From: Chloroflexota bacterium
GTDB taxonomy: Bacteria; Chloroflexota; Dehalococcoidia; SM23-28-2; JACOUE01
Length of the DNA: 64,000 nt
Assembly (NCBI GenBank): GCA_016178045.1
Contig: JACOUE010000041.1
Location: 45,518-109,517 of the forward strand
Direction: 5' to 3'
Part shown: positions 34,721 to 43,948 of the stretch, one piece after another
Position numbering within the stretch: the first letter of the stretch is position 1
Layout of the letters: the number at the start of each line of letters is the position of its first letter
Made by a program: the position numbers and the translations under genes
The notes under the pieces: generated by a model
What the model was told of the DNA's origin: nothing
Database searches by the model: none
What the model saw: the letters and a program-made list of their open reading frames with translations, nothing else

Positions 34721-35254
34721 CTACAGGGCGCCCGCCTGCACCTCCCTGATCACCCGGGCCACCGCCTCGGGCACCAGCGACTCCCAGTCCTCGTCCGACT
34801 GCAGGCGCCGCCGGACCTCGGAGGCCTCCACCTCCTTTACGGCGCCCGGGTGCAGTACCTCCACGGGGTAGCCCTGCTCGCGAAACCGCTGTGCCTTCTG
34901 CTCCTCCCACTCGGAGAAGACGCGGATGTACTGCACGACGCTGGTGGGGACGTAGAATCGCCATAGCTCGGGGAGGTTGATGGGGAAGGGGATGAACACT
35001 ATGCGCTCCAGGGGGAGGCTCTCGTCCTTCGCCGTCTCGCGGATCATGATCTGCCGCTGGAAGAAGGTGAACGGGTTCGCTTCCGGGAGGTGGCGGTGCT
35101 CGGCGGCGGCCTCCTGGCGGATGACGGTAGGATCGGGGTTGGTGATGGCGACGATGAGGTTGTCGCAGCGCTCGAAGGCGGCCTTCATGTACTCCAGGTG
35201 GCCCCGGTGGAAGGGCTGGAAGCGTCCGTGGATCATGCCGAAGCGGGACCTCAT
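34721..35254 (-). CDS. nadM: Nicotinamide-nucleotide adenylyltransferase-like protein
   Basis: A 177-residue nucleotidyltransferase of the archaeal-type NMN adenylyltransferase family. The ATP-binding motif GRFQPFHRGHLEYM contains HxGH, and the distal motif VEASEVRRRL corresponds to the ISTKS-like motif. It would make NAD from NMN and ATP. ATG 35254 has AGGAGG five bases upstream. A TAGAAT -10 box lies at 35289-35284 on the minus strand. It does not sit with other NAD genes. Confidence 0.87.
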   Translation of the reverse strand: MRSRFGMIHGRFQPFHRGHLEYMKAAFERCDNLIVAITNPDPTVIRQEAAAEHRHLPEANPFTFFQRQIMIRETAKDESLPLERIVFIPFPINLPELWRFYVPTSVVQYIRVFSEWEEQKAQRFREQGYPVEVLHPGAVKEVEASEVRRRLQSDEDWESLVPEAVARVIREVQAGAL

Positions 35255-35472
35255 TCGACCCTCCTCCTTAGCGCCGCACCGATATTCTACTGCAGGCACC
35301 CGCCTTGAATTCCGAAGCGCCCCGCGATAACCTAATCTTAGGCGCCCGCCCCGCCCGGCCCCTGGAGTCGTTGCGTAGTGTTCCTCCATCGCTTTTTCAC
35401 GAGACGAGCCGCCCCAGCACCGGACTTATCGTCCCCGGGACGTCCACGGCCTAGATCCGGAAAGGAAGGTTG

Positions 35473-35931
35473 ATGCGTCTGGCCATCGCGGGCGACCACG
35501 CCGGCTACCAGCTGAAGCAGGTCATCGCCGAGAGCCTCCGCCGGGACGGCCACCACGTAATAGACCTGGGGACCGGCAGCACCGACCCTGTCGATTACCC
35601 CGATTACGCCCGGGCCCTGGCCCAGGCCGTCCAGCGGGGCGAAGCGGAGCGGGGTGTGCTGGTCTGCGGCAGCGGCGTCGGCGCCTGCATCGCCGCGAAC
35701 AAGCTCCGGGGGATCCGGGCCGGCCTCTGCCACGACACCTACTCGGCGCGGCAGGGCGTTGAGCACGACGACATGAACGTGCTCTGCCTGGGCGCCCGCG
35801 TCGTCGGCGCGGAGCTGGCGGCGGAGCTCGTCCGGGTGTTCGTCTCCGCTCACTTCAGCGGGGAGGAGCGCCACGTGAGGCGCCTGGGTAAGATCGCCGA
35901 GATGGAGAGAGAATCGCAAGCGGGGAAGTGA
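35473..35931 (+). CDS. rpiB: Ribose-5-phosphate isomerase B
   Basis: A 152-residue RpiB/LacAB-family isomerase interconverting ribose-5-P and ribulose-5-P. Diagnostic parts are [28 protein letters not shown], the catalytic Cys in [10 protein letters not shown], and [18 protein letters not shown]. It opens the pentose-phosphate operon (rpiB, tal-pgi, gnd, zwf, opcA). ATG 35473 follows AAGGAAGG. The next gene starts 10 nt after its stop. Confidence 0.95.
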   Translation: MRLAIAGDHAGYQLKQVIAESLRRDGHHVIDLGTGSTDPVDYPDYARALAQAVQRGEAERGVLVCGSGVGACIAANKLRGIRAGLCHDTYSARQGVEHDDMNVLCLGARVVGAELAAELVRVFVSAHFSGEERHVRRLGKIAEMERESQAGK

Positions 35932-35941
35932 GGTTGGGAGC

Positions 35942-38752
35942 ATGAGGAACCCCCTACTTGAGCTTCGGAAGTACGGGCAGAGCGTCTGGTACGACAACAT
36001 CCGCCGCGGGCTGATAACCTCCGGCGAGTTCCAGCGCATGGTGGCCGGGGACGGCGTCGTCGGCGTCACCTCCAACCCCACGATCTTCGAGAAGGCCATC
36101 GACGGCAGCACCGACTACGACGCCGACATCAAGGAGCTGGTGGCCCAGGGCAAGGACGTACCCGACATCTACAACGCCCTGGTGATAAAGGACATCCAGC
36201 TCGCCGCCGTAATCCTCCGCCCTGCCTACGACGAGACCAGGAGCCGCGACGGCTACGCCTGCCTGGAGGTGCCGCCGGACCTCGCTTACGACACAGAGGC
36301 CAGCATCAATGCCGCCCGCTTCCTCTGGAAGGCCCTGGACCGGCCGAACGTGATGATCAAGATCCCCGGCACGGCGCAAGGGCTTCCCGCCATCGAGCAG
36401 TGTCTCAGCGAGGGGATCAACATCAACATCACCCTCCTCTTCGGCGTGGAGAACTACGAGCAGGTCGCCCTGGCCTACATCAACGCCCTGGAAAAGCGCG
36501 TCCAGCGGGGCGAGCCCGTCGACCGCATGGCCTCGGTGGCCAGCTTCTTCGTCAGCCGTGTCGATACGCTGGTGGACAAGCAGCTGGACGAGAAGATACG
36601 CGCCGCCCGCGACGCCGAGGAGAAGCGACGGCTGGAGGGCCTCCTGGGCCGGGCGGGCATCGCCAACGCCAAGATCGCCTACCAGAGGTTCCAGGAGATC
36701 TTCGCCGGCGACCGCTGGCGGGCGCTGGCCGACAGGGGCGCCCGCTTCCAGCGCTGCCTCTGGGCCAGCACCAGCACCAAGAACCCCCAGTACCGCGACG
36801 TCATGTACGTGGAGGGCCTCCTGGGCCCCGACACCGTCAACACCATGCCCCAGGCCACCCTCGACGCCTTCCGTGAGCACGGCGAGATCGTCGCTACCAT
36901 CACCGAGAACCCGGGCGAGGCGCACGCCCTCATCGACGAGCTGACTGCCGCGGGCATCGACTTCAAGGCGGTGACGGACGAGCTCCAGCGACAGGGAGTG
37001 GACCTCTTCGCCGACTCGTACCACAAGCTGCTGGAGTCGATCAAGGCGAAGCGGGAGAAGCTGCTGGCGGAGGAGAAGCGGTACACCGCCTCGCTCGGAG
37101 GCCTCGGGCCGAAGGTGGACGAGACCCTCCGCCGCCTTGAGGAGGACGATTTCCCGCGGCGTCTCTGGGCTAAGGACCCCTCGCTGTGGAAGGGCGACGC
37201 GGAGGCGATAAAGAACCGCCTCGGCTGGCTCACCGTCACCGAGAAGATGGCGGAGCACGCGGACCAGCTCCAGGCCTTCGGCGGGGAGATACGGGCCGCC
37301 GGCTTCAACCGGGTCGTCCTCATAGGGATGGGCGGCGCCTCCCTCTCCGCCGAGGTATCGCAGCGCACCTTCGGGGCGGCCCCCGGCTATCCGGACCTCG
37401 TCCTGCTGGACACCACCGACCCCGCCGCCGTCCGTGCCCTCGAAGAGTCCCTGGACCTGGAGCGGACCCTCTTCATCGTCGCCAGCAAGTCGGGTACGAC
37501 TATCGAGACGCTGGTCCTCTACCGCTACTTCCGGGAGAAGCTGCGCGCGCTGAAGGGCGACGGCTTCGGCGAGAACTTCGTCGCCATCACTGACGCGGGG
37601 ACACCGCTGGACCGGCTGGCGCGGGAGGAGGGATTCCGCCGCCGCTTCCTCAACCCCGCCGACGTCGGCGGCCGTTTCTCCGCCCTGTCGTACTTCGGGC
37701 TCGTCCCCGCCGCCGTTATCGGCGTTGACGTGGCCCGTCTCCTCGACCGGACGGAGACGTTGGTGCAGGGCTGCGCGTCCTGCGTGCCGCCCTGGGAGAA
37801 CCCCGGCATCTGGCTGGGCGCCGCCCTGGGGACGCTCGCCCTCGCCGGGCGGGACAAGGTGACGATCATCGCTTCCCCGCCTGTCGAGGGCTTCGGCGCT
37901 TGGGCGGAGCAGATGCTGGCCGAGAGCACGGGCAAGGACGGCAAAGGGCTCGTGCCTGTGTCCGGGGAGCCGTTGGGCGACCCGCAGGCGTACGGGGACG
38001 ACCGTCTCTTCGTCTACCTCCAGACGGACGGGGCGGGCCCGTTCGACGATAAGGTTAGGACTCTCGAAGATGCGGGCCAGCCGGTGGTGCGGCTCAGGCT
38101 GGAGGACGCGTACGACCTGGGGCAGGAGTTTTTCCGGTGGGAAATCGCGACGGCCGTTGCGGGCTCGATCCTGGGCATCAACCCCTTCGACGAGCCGAAT
38201 GTGCAGGAGAGCAAGGACAACTCCGGCCGCCTGCTGGAAGAGCACGCCCGCCGCGGCCGGCTGTCGGAGCCGGAGCCGGACGCGGAGGTCGACGGGTTCC
38301 GCCTGTACGGTGGGCGCGGGGAGTCCCTGGCGGAGGCCCTGCGCGCCCACCTGCGGGGGGCAAAGCCGGGCGATTACGTCGGTCTGATGGCGTTCCTCCC
38401 GCCCTCGCCGGAGCACGACGGGGCGCTGGAGGAGATGCGCCTCCGCATCCGCGACGCCCTGAAGGTGGCCACCAGCGTGGGATACGGGCCCCGCTATCTG
38501 CACTCGACCGGGCAGCTGTTCAAGGGCGGGCCGGATACGGGCGTCTTCCTCCAGCTCACCGCCGACGACGCCGAAGACCTGCCCATCCCCGGCGAGCGGT
38601 ACGGCTTCAGCGTGCTCAAGCAGGCCCAGGCCCTGGGAGACTTCCGGTCGATGCGGGGCAGGGGCCGCCGCATCATGCGGGTTCACCTGGCAGGAGACAC
38701 CACGGCGGGCCTGCGGAAGCTGTCCGCCGCCCTGGAAGAAGCCCTTTCCTAG
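35942..38752 (+). CDS. tal-pgi: Fused transaldolase/glucose-6-phosphate isomerase
   Basis: A 936-residue bifunctional enzyme. Residues 1 to about 370 are transaldolase (GVTSNPTIFEKAI; Schiff-base lysine in NVMIKIPGTAQG, about residue 139; LWASTSTKNPQY). Residues about 375-936 are glucose-6-phosphate isomerase (VLIGMGGASLSAEV, VASKSGTTIETL, GINPFDEPNVQESK). Both halves look complete. This fusion is known from actinobacteria and Chloroflexota and links sugar isomerisation to the non-oxidative pentose-phosphate branch. A long antisense frame over it is only a composition shadow. Confidence 0.95.
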   Translation: MRNPLLELRKYGQSVWYDNIRRGLITSGEFQRMVAGDGVVGVTSNPTIFEKAIDGSTDYDADIKELVAQGKDVPDIYNALVIKDIQLAAVILRPAYDETRSRDGYACLEVPPDLAYDTEASINAARFLWKALDRPNVMIKIPGTAQGLPAIEQCLSEGININITLLFGVENYEQVALAYINALEKRVQRGEPVDRMASVASFFVSRVDTLVDKQLDEKIRAARDAEEKRRLEGLLGRAGIANAKIAYQRFQEIFAGDRWRALADRGARFQRCLWASTSTKNPQYRDVMYVEGLLGPDTVNTMPQATLDAFREHGEIVATITENPGEAHALIDELTAAGIDFKAVTDELQRQGVDLFADSYHKLLESIKAKREKLLAEEKRYTASLGGLGPKVDETLRRLEEDDFPRRLWAKDPSLWKGDAEAIKNRLGWLTVTEKMAEHADQLQAFGGEIRAAGFNRVVLIGMGGASLSAEVSQRTFGAAPGYPDLVLLDTTDPAAVRALEESLDLERTLFIVASKSGTTIETLVLYRYFREKLRALKGDGFGENFVAITDAGTPLDRLAREEGFRRRFLNPADVGGRFSALSYFGLVPAAVIGVDVARLLDRTETLVQGCASCVPPWENPGIWLGAALGTLALAGRDKVTIIASPPVEGFGAWAEQMLAESTGKDGKGLVPVSGEPLGDPQAYGDDRLFVYLQTDGAGPFDDKVRTLEDAGQPVVRLRLEDAYDLGQEFFRWEIATAVAGSILGINPFDEPNVQESKDNSGRLLEEHARRGRLSEPEPDAEVDGFRLYGGRGESLAEALRAHLRGAKPGDYVGLMAFLPPSPEHDGALEEMRLRIRDALKVATSVGYGPRYLHSTGQLFKGGPDTGVFLQLTADDAEDLPIPGERYGFSVLKQAQALGDFRSMRGRGRRIMRVHLAGDTTAGLRKLSAALEEALS

Positions 38753-38776
38753 TAGATCCAGTCAAGGGAGAGGACC

Positions 38777-39673
38777 ATGGAGCTCGGACTCATCGGCCTT
38801 GGGCGCATGGGCGCCAGCATGACCCGGCGCCTCCTCAGCGGCGGCCACCGCGTCGTCGCCTATGACCGCGCGCCGGAGGTGGCGAAAGGCCTTGAGGGCG
38901 AGGGCGGTGTGGCCGCCGCCAGCCTCGAGGAGCTGGTCGAGAAGCTGTCGCCGCCGCGGTCGCTCTGGCTCATGATCCCCGCCGGCGATCCGGTGACGCA
39001 GACCATCGAGGGCCTCGTCTCGCTTCTGTGGCAGGGCGACATAATCATCGACGGCGGCAACTCCTACTACAAGGACTCGATCGCCCGTGGCCAGGCGCTG
39101 ACGGAGAAGGGCCTGCACTTCGTGGATGTGGGGACGAGCGGCGGTATCTGGGGACTGGAGGAGGGGTACTGCCTGATGGTGGGTGGTGAAGAGGCGGTCT
39201 GCCGCCGGCTGGAGCCCGTCTTCAAGACGCTCGCGGCGGAGGACGGCTACGCCTACGTCGGGCCATGCGGGGCGGGCCACTTCGCGAAGATGGTGCACAA
39301 CGGCATCGAGTACGGCATGCTCCAGTCGTACGCCGAGGGGTTCGAGCTCCTCCACGCCTCGCCCTACGAGCTGGACCTGGCCGGGCTGGCGAAGGTGTGG
39401 CAGCACGGGAGCGTGATCCGCTCCTGGCTTCTGGAGCTGGCAGAGACGGCCCTGGCCGCCGATCCGGACCTGACCGGCGTCCAGGGTTACGTCGAGGACT
39501 CGGGCGAGGGCCGCTGGACGGTGCTCGAGGCCGTCGAGCGGGCCGTCCCCGCCTACGTCCTCACCGATTCGCTCTTCGCCCGCTTCCGTTCCCGCCAGGC
39601 CGATTCCTTCGGGGCGAAGCTGATCGCCGCCCTCCGCCGTGAGTTCGGCGGACATGCCGTCAAGAGCGAATGA
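38777..39673 (+). CDS. gnd: 6-phosphogluconate dehydrogenase, decarboxylating (short type)
   Basis: A 298-residue NAD(P) enzyme of the short Gnd (YqeC-like) type. It starts MELGLIGLGRMGASM (Rossmann), has IIDGGNSYYKDSIARG and DVGTSGGIWGLEEGYCLMVGG, and the catalytic lysine is in GHFAKMVHNGIEYG. It converts 6-phosphogluconate to ribulose-5-phosphate. It ends with FGGHAVKSE, as expected. ATGA overlap with zwf shows translational coupling. Confidence 0.94.
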   Translation: MELGLIGLGRMGASMTRRLLSGGHRVVAYDRAPEVAKGLEGEGGVAAASLEELVEKLSPPRSLWLMIPAGDPVTQTIEGLVSLLWQGDIIIDGGNSYYKDSIARGQALTEKGLHFVDVGTSGGIWGLEEGYCLMVGGEEAVCRRLEPVFKTLAAEDGYAYVGPCGAGHFAKMVHNGIEYGMLQSYAEGFELLHASPYELDLAGLAKVWQHGSVIRSWLLELAETALAADPDLTGVQGYVEDSGEGRWTVLEAVERAVPAYVLTDSLFARFRSRQADSFGAKLIAALRREFGGHAVKSE

Positions 39674-41037
39674 GCCGGCACGAAGCCACCTGGAGCCACG
39701 ACGAGTTCCGCGGCCAGGCCCGCGAGGCGGTCTCGCAGTTCTCCCGCCGGCCCGTCGACCCCGCCATCTGGGACAGCTTCGCCCGCGGCCTCTTTCACTC
39801 GTCCGGCCAGTTCGAAAAGCCTGAAGGCTACAAACGCCTCGCAGACCTGCTGACAGAAGTCGACCGCGAACGCTGCACGGGCGGCAACCGCGTCTTCTAC
39901 CTGGCGGTGCAGCCCAGCGCCTACTCCGAGATCGTCGAGCGGCTGGGCAAGTGCAGCGTGGTGAACGGCCGGCAACCGGAGAACGGCTGGGCCAGGGTGA
40001 TCGTCGAGAAGCCCTTCGGCCACGACCTGGAGTCGGCGCGGGCCCTCAACGCCCAGGTGGCTACGGTGTTCCGCGAGGACCAGGTGTACCGCATCGACCA
40101 CTATCTGGGGAAGGAGACCGTCCGGAACATCCTGGTCTTCCGCTTTGCCAACGGCATCTTCGAGCCCGTCTGGAACCGCCGCTACATCGACCACGTCCAG
40201 ATCTCGGCGGCGGAGAGCATCGGCGTGGGCAACCGCGCCGGCTACTACGAGGAGGCGGGAGCCCTGCGGGACATGGTGCAGAACCACATGCTCCAGCTCC
40301 TCGCCCTCGTCGCCATGGAGCCGCCCATCGCCTTCTCCGCCGACGCCGTCCACAACGAGAAGGTGAAGGTGCTCCAGGCCATCCGGCCCGTCTCCGGCGA
40401 GGAGGTGCCCGGCTCCACCATCCGGGGGCAGTACGGCCCCGGCTGGGTGGACGGCCGCGAGGTGCTGGGCTACCGCCAGGAGGAGGGCGTCGACCCGAAC
40501 TCCAGCACGGAGACGTACGTGGCCCTCAAGCTGCTCATCGACAACTGGCGCTGGGCAGACGTGCCCTTCTACCTCCGCACCGGCAAGCGGCTGCCCAAGC
40601 GCAGCACCGAGATCGCCATCTACTTCAAGCGCGCTCCTCTCCTCCTCTTCAGCGGCATGGACGCTTCGCTGGAACCCAATGTCCTCACCATCCGCATCCA
40701 GCCCAACGAAGGAATAAGCCTCAAGTTCCACGCCAAGGAGCCGGGCATGACCGTCCGCATCCGCTCCGTCAACATGGACTTTCTCTACGGCGCTTCCTTC
40801 GCCGTACAGCCGCCCTCCGCCTATGAGACGCTCCTCCTCGACTGCCTGGAGGGCGACTCCACCCTCTTCGCCCGCCGGGACGAGGTGGAGTCCGCCTGGG
40901 CCTTCATCACGGCGATCCTGGAGGGCTGGCTCGACCTCCCGAAGCCGGCGTTCCCCAACTACGAAGCCGGCACCTGGGGCCCCGACGAAGCGAAGCTCGT
41001 CCTGGAAAGGGACAGCCGTTCATGGCGGAGGCCCTGA
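39670..41037 (+). CDS. zwf: Glucose-6-phosphate dehydrogenase lacking its N-terminal segment
   Basis: A 455-residue protein with most of G6PDH: VIVEKPFG, the active-site RIDHYLGKETVRNIL, NHMLQLLALVAMEPP and YLRTGKRLPKR. The first about 50 residues of the family, with the NADP-binding GASGDLTxRKL motif, are absent; homology starts at WSHDEFRGQAREAV. The upstream bases encode the end of gnd, so no missing exon is hidden there. Either this gene lost its 5' end and the enzyme is inactive, or the assembly dropped a short stretch. ATGA overlap with gnd, 16-base overlap with opcA. Confidence 0.87.
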   Translation: MSRHEATWSHDEFRGQAREAVSQFSRRPVDPAIWDSFARGLFHSSGQFEKPEGYKRLADLLTEVDRERCTGGNRVFYLAVQPSAYSEIVERLGKCSVVNGRQPENGWARVIVEKPFGHDLESARALNAQVATVFREDQVYRIDHYLGKETVRNILVFRFANGIFEPVWNRRYIDHVQISAAESIGVGNRAGYYEEAGALRDMVQNHMLQLLALVAMEPPIAFSADAVHNEKVKVLQAIRPVSGEEVPGSTIRGQYGPGWVDGREVLGYRQEEGVDPNSSTETYVALKLLIDNWRWADVPFYLRTGKRLPKRSTEIAIYFKRAPLLLFSGMDASLEPNVLTIRIQPNEGISLKFHAKEPGMTVRIRSVNMDFLYGASFAVQPPSAYETLLLDCLEGDSTLFARRDEVESAWAFITAILEGWLDLPKPAFPNYEAGTWGPDEAKLVLERDSRSWRRP

Positions 41038-42152
41038 CTCCGGCCGACACCACCCTCACCTGGTCCGACCGCGCTGTCAACGTACGGGCCGTGGAGGAGG
41101 CGCTGGACGCCCTGCGCCAGCAGGCCGCAGGCGGGGCAGCGACAGGCGAGTCAGCCCACGGCCTCCGCACCAGCGTCCTCACCCTCGTCGTCTACGCCGC
41201 TGACGGCGACACCGCCCGCTGGGCCCGCGACATCGTCGCCGCCCTCCCCAGCCACCACCCCTCCCGCGCCCTCATCATCGTCGCCCGGCCCTCGCAGCAG
41301 GAGCCCCGCATCGACGCCGATCTGTCGGCTCACTGCCACCTGCCGGAGCCCGGGGTCCAGCAGCAGGTGTGCTGCGAGCAGGTCTTCCTCACCGTCCGCG
41401 GCCGCGCCGCCGACCACCTCCACAGCGTGATCCTGCCCCTGCTGGTGCCCGACCTGCCCGTCCACCTCTGGTGGACCGCTCCACTTGACGCCGACCCCCA
41501 CCTCTTCGAGGAGATGGCCGGCACCTGCGACCGCCTCATCGTCGACTCCGCCCGCTACGAGCCGCCGTCGCTGACCCGCCTCGACGAATTGGCCCGGAGC
41601 GAGGTGCCGGCGTGCTCCGTGGGTGACCTCAACTGGTCGCGCCTCACCGCCTGGCGCGAGCTCATCGCCCAGTTCTTCGACGGCGCGACGCTGCGGCCTT
41701 ACCTCGAACGCATCGAGGAGGTGGGCGTGGAGATCGTCGATAGCGCCTCCCGAACGGAGGGGGTCCTCCTCGCCGCTTGGCTGGCCGGCCGCCTGGGCTG
41801 GGAGCCGGCCGGCGATGCCGGCAAGCGGCAAATGCGCATGAAGGCCGGCGACGGCGAGGTGGGCATCAGCATCGACGAAAAACGTCAGGCCGGGGCGGAG
41901 GCGGGGCTCACGGCGGTGCGGCTCGTGGCCGCGGGGCCCGAGGGCCGGGTCACGTTCTCCCTGCGGCGGGAGCCGGACCCCGGTCTCGTATCGGCTTCCG
42001 TCAAGGGGCCGGGGCTGGACCTGGACTGGATGTCGCACTTGGAGCGGGAGAGCGACGCCGGCCTGCTCTCACAGCAGCTCGCCGTCGTTGGCCCCGACCG
42101 GGTGTACGAGGAAGCGCTGGCGTTCGCGGCCCGGCTGGCGGCGTCGCGCTAG
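41022..42152 (+). CDS. opcA: OpcA-type glucose-6-phosphate dehydrogenase assembly protein
   Basis: A 376-residue OpcA homologue, which in cyanobacteria and actinobacteria helps G6PDH assemble or regulates it. Diagnostic parts are RTSVLTLVVYAADGDTARWA, HPSRALIIVARP, VLPLLVPDLPVHLWWTAPL-type ILPLLVPDLPVHLWW, and ILDSARYEP-like LIVDSARYEPPSL. It overlaps the end of zwf by 16 bases and closes the operon. Its stop abuts the stop of the convergent crotonase without a spacer. Confidence 0.9.
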   Translation: MAEALTPADTTLTWSDRAVNVRAVEEALDALRQQAAGGAATGESAHGLRTSVLTLVVYAADGDTARWARDIVAALPSHHPSRALIIVARPSQQEPRIDADLSAHCHLPEPGVQQQVCCEQVFLTVRGRAADHLHSVILPLLVPDLPVHLWWTAPLDADPHLFEEMAGTCDRLIVDSARYEPPSLTRLDELARSEVPACSVGDLNWSRLTAWRELIAQFFDGATLRPYLERIEEVGVEIVDSASRTEGVLLAAWLAGRLGWEPAGDAGKRQMRMKAGDGEVGISIDEKRQAGAEAGLTAVRLVAAGPEGRVTFSLRREPDPGLVSASVKGPGLDLDWMSHLERESDAGLLSQQLAVVGPDRVYEEALAFAARLAASR

Positions 42153-42956
42153 CTACCGCCCGACGAAGCGGGGCTCGCGCTTCTCCAGGAAGGCCCGGAT
42201 CGCTTCGCGGTTGTCCTGGGTCTGGCCCGTCATGACCATCCCCTCGGCCTCGGCGTCCAGCAGCGTCGAGAAGTCGCTGTGCAGCCCCAGGTTTAGGTTC
42301 CGCTTCATCCGCGCCAGGGCGATGGGCGGGCCCTTGGCCAGCCGCTCGGCGATGGCGTAGGTCGTCGGGGCCAGCTCCGCGTCCGGCACCACCCGGTTCA
42401 CCAGGCCGATGCGCTCCGCCTCCTTCGCCTCGATGAGCTCGCCCAGGAAGTACAGCTCGCGCGCCTTCGCCGGGCCCAGGAGGCGCTGGGCCATCCACGT
42501 CCCGCCGAAGTCGCCGGAGAAGCCGACGCGGATGAAGGCCGTGCCGAAGCGGGCGCTCTCGGCGGCGATGCGGAGGTCGCAGGCCAGGGCCAGGCTGAGC
42601 CCGGCGCCCGCGACCGGTCCGTTGACCATGGCGATGGTCGGCTTCGGCATCTCGTGCAGCAGCCGCGACGTCTCCTCACGGCGGCGCAGTCGCGCCACCG
42701 CCTCCTGCGGCGTCGCGGGCACGTCCGTTGCGCCCTGCGCGCCCGCCCCCATCGCCGACACGTCGCCGCCCGAGCAGAAGCCGCGGCCCGCCCCCGTGAG
42801 CACGACGCAGCGCACCTCGCCGTCCTCCGCCACCCGCTCCAGCGTCGCCAGCAGCGCGTCCATCAGCTCGGCGTTCATGGCGTTGAGCTTCTCGGGCCGG
42901 TTCAGGGTGACGGTGGCGACCCCGTCCTTCACCTCCAGCAGTACCGTATCGGACAT
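42153..42956 (-). CDS. Enoyl-CoA hydratase/isomerase family protein
   Basis: A 267-residue crotonase-fold protein with oxyanion-hole segments GRGFCSGGDVSAM and NGPVAGAGLSL. The two classical hydratase glutamates are replaced by Ser (GAGLSLAL) and Phe (GTAFIRVG), so a standard hydratase function is unlikely; isomerase or lyase chemistry is possible. C-terminal EKREPRFVGR is typical. It lies alone, convergent with opcA. Confidence 0.88.
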   Translation of the reverse strand: MSDTVLLEVKDGVATVTLNRPEKLNAMNAELMDALLATLERVAEDGEVRCVVLTGAGRGFCSGGDVSAMGAGAQGATDVPATPQEAVARLRRREETSRLLHEMPKPTIAMVNGPVAGAGLSLALACDLRIAAESARFGTAFIRVGFSGDFGGTWMAQRLLGPAKARELYFLGELIEAKEAERIGLVNRVVPDAELAPTTYAIAERLAKGPPIALARMKRNLNLGLHSDFSTLLDAEAEGMVMTGQTQDNREAIRAFLEKREPRFVGR

Positions 42957-43096
42957 GTGCGACCTCCGTTTCGTGACGCGAATCGAGAGCGCCTACATGG
43001 TAATGGCAAAGAGGGCGGCGTGCAAAGCAGGTGGCCGCCGCTTGCGGCCCTCTGCTAGAATTGCCCTGCCCTTCCAGACCACCGAGGAGGACAGCC

Positions 43097-43939
43097 ATGC
43101 TCAAGCGCGTCGACCGGGTACTGCTCGCCGTGCGCAGCCGGGAAGCGGCGGAAGAGACGTTCCGCCAACTACTGGGGGCGGAGAAGGTGCGCGAGGGCCG
43201 GAGCGGGCTGCTGAACGCCGAGTCAACGGTCCTCCAGGCCGGCGCCAGCGAGTTCGAGCTGCTGGAGCCCCGCGGCGACGGCCCCCTGGCCGACTTCGTC
43301 GGCCGCTGGGGCGAGGGCATCTTCGCCATCGGCTTTTCGACGGATGACCTCTCGGGCCTCGCCGGCCGTCTCTCCGGCCGCCGGGTCGCCTTCACCGAGG
43401 AGGACGGCCGGCTCCACCTCGGCCCGGAGCAGACGCGGGGCATGCGCGTGGTCCTCTGCCGTCACGAGGAGCGCCGGCCGGTCGGCCTCATCAGGTGGCT
43501 GTACGAGGTCACTAACATCGTCGACGACCACAAGGCGGCGGCCTCGCTTTGCGCCGACCTCTTCGGCCTCGACCCCGGTAAGTTCGTCCCAATAGCCAGT
43601 GAGCGCTACGGCTACGAGGGGGCGCTCCTCATGTTCGACCCTCCCGAGCGGCTCGACCGCATCGAGCTGGCCCAGATCACCGACCCCTCGCTGGCGATGG
43701 GCCGCTTCGCCGCCAAGCGCGGGGAGTCGATCTACATGGGGTACGTGGAGACGGACGACGTGCTGGCGGTGGTCGAGCGGCTGGAGAAGCGGGGCGCCCG
43801 CTGGGCCGGCCGCAGCAACGACCCCAACCCGGAGGGGCTGTTCGTCCACCCCTCGTCTCTGCACGGGATGCTGCTGGGCGTGAGCCGCACCAACCTGGCC
43901 TGGATGTGGTCCGGCCGCCCCGAGCTGGCCCGGCGCTAA
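43097..43939 (+). CDS. VOC (glyoxalase/dioxygenase-like) family protein
   Basis: A 280-residue protein with two vicinal-oxygen-chelate modules. The first is about residues 3-125 (RVDRVLLAVRSREAAEETFRQLLG; FELLEPRGDGPLADF) and the second about 130-275 (RWLYEVTNIVDDHKAAASL; GYVETDDVLAVVERLEKRGARW). Metal ligands are uncertain. Possible roles are glyoxalase, epimerase or dioxygenase-like. ATG 43097 has AGGAGG seven bases upstream. It converges with the acyl-CoA dehydrogenase gene, 9 nt between the two stops. Confidence 0.8.
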   Translation: MLKRVDRVLLAVRSREAAEETFRQLLGAEKVREGRSGLLNAESTVLQAGASEFELLEPRGDGPLADFVGRWGEGIFAIGFSTDDLSGLAGRLSGRRVAFTEEDGRLHLGPEQTRGMRVVLCRHEERRPVGLIRWLYEVTNIVDDHKAAASLCADLFGLDPGKFVPIASERYGYEGALLMFDPPERLDRIELAQITDPSLAMGRFAAKRGESIYMGYVETDDVLAVVERLEKRGARWAGRSNDPNPEGLFVHPSSLHGMLLGVSRTNLAWMWSGRPELARR

Positions 43940-43948
43940 GGCGGTCGC

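Noticed and set aside
35954-38686. Very long open frame antisense to the transaldolase/isomerase fusion
   Set aside because: It mirrors codon periodicity of a clearly real gene in GC-rich DNA, has the repetitive V/L/R/G/H composition of a shadow frame, and matches no protein motif.
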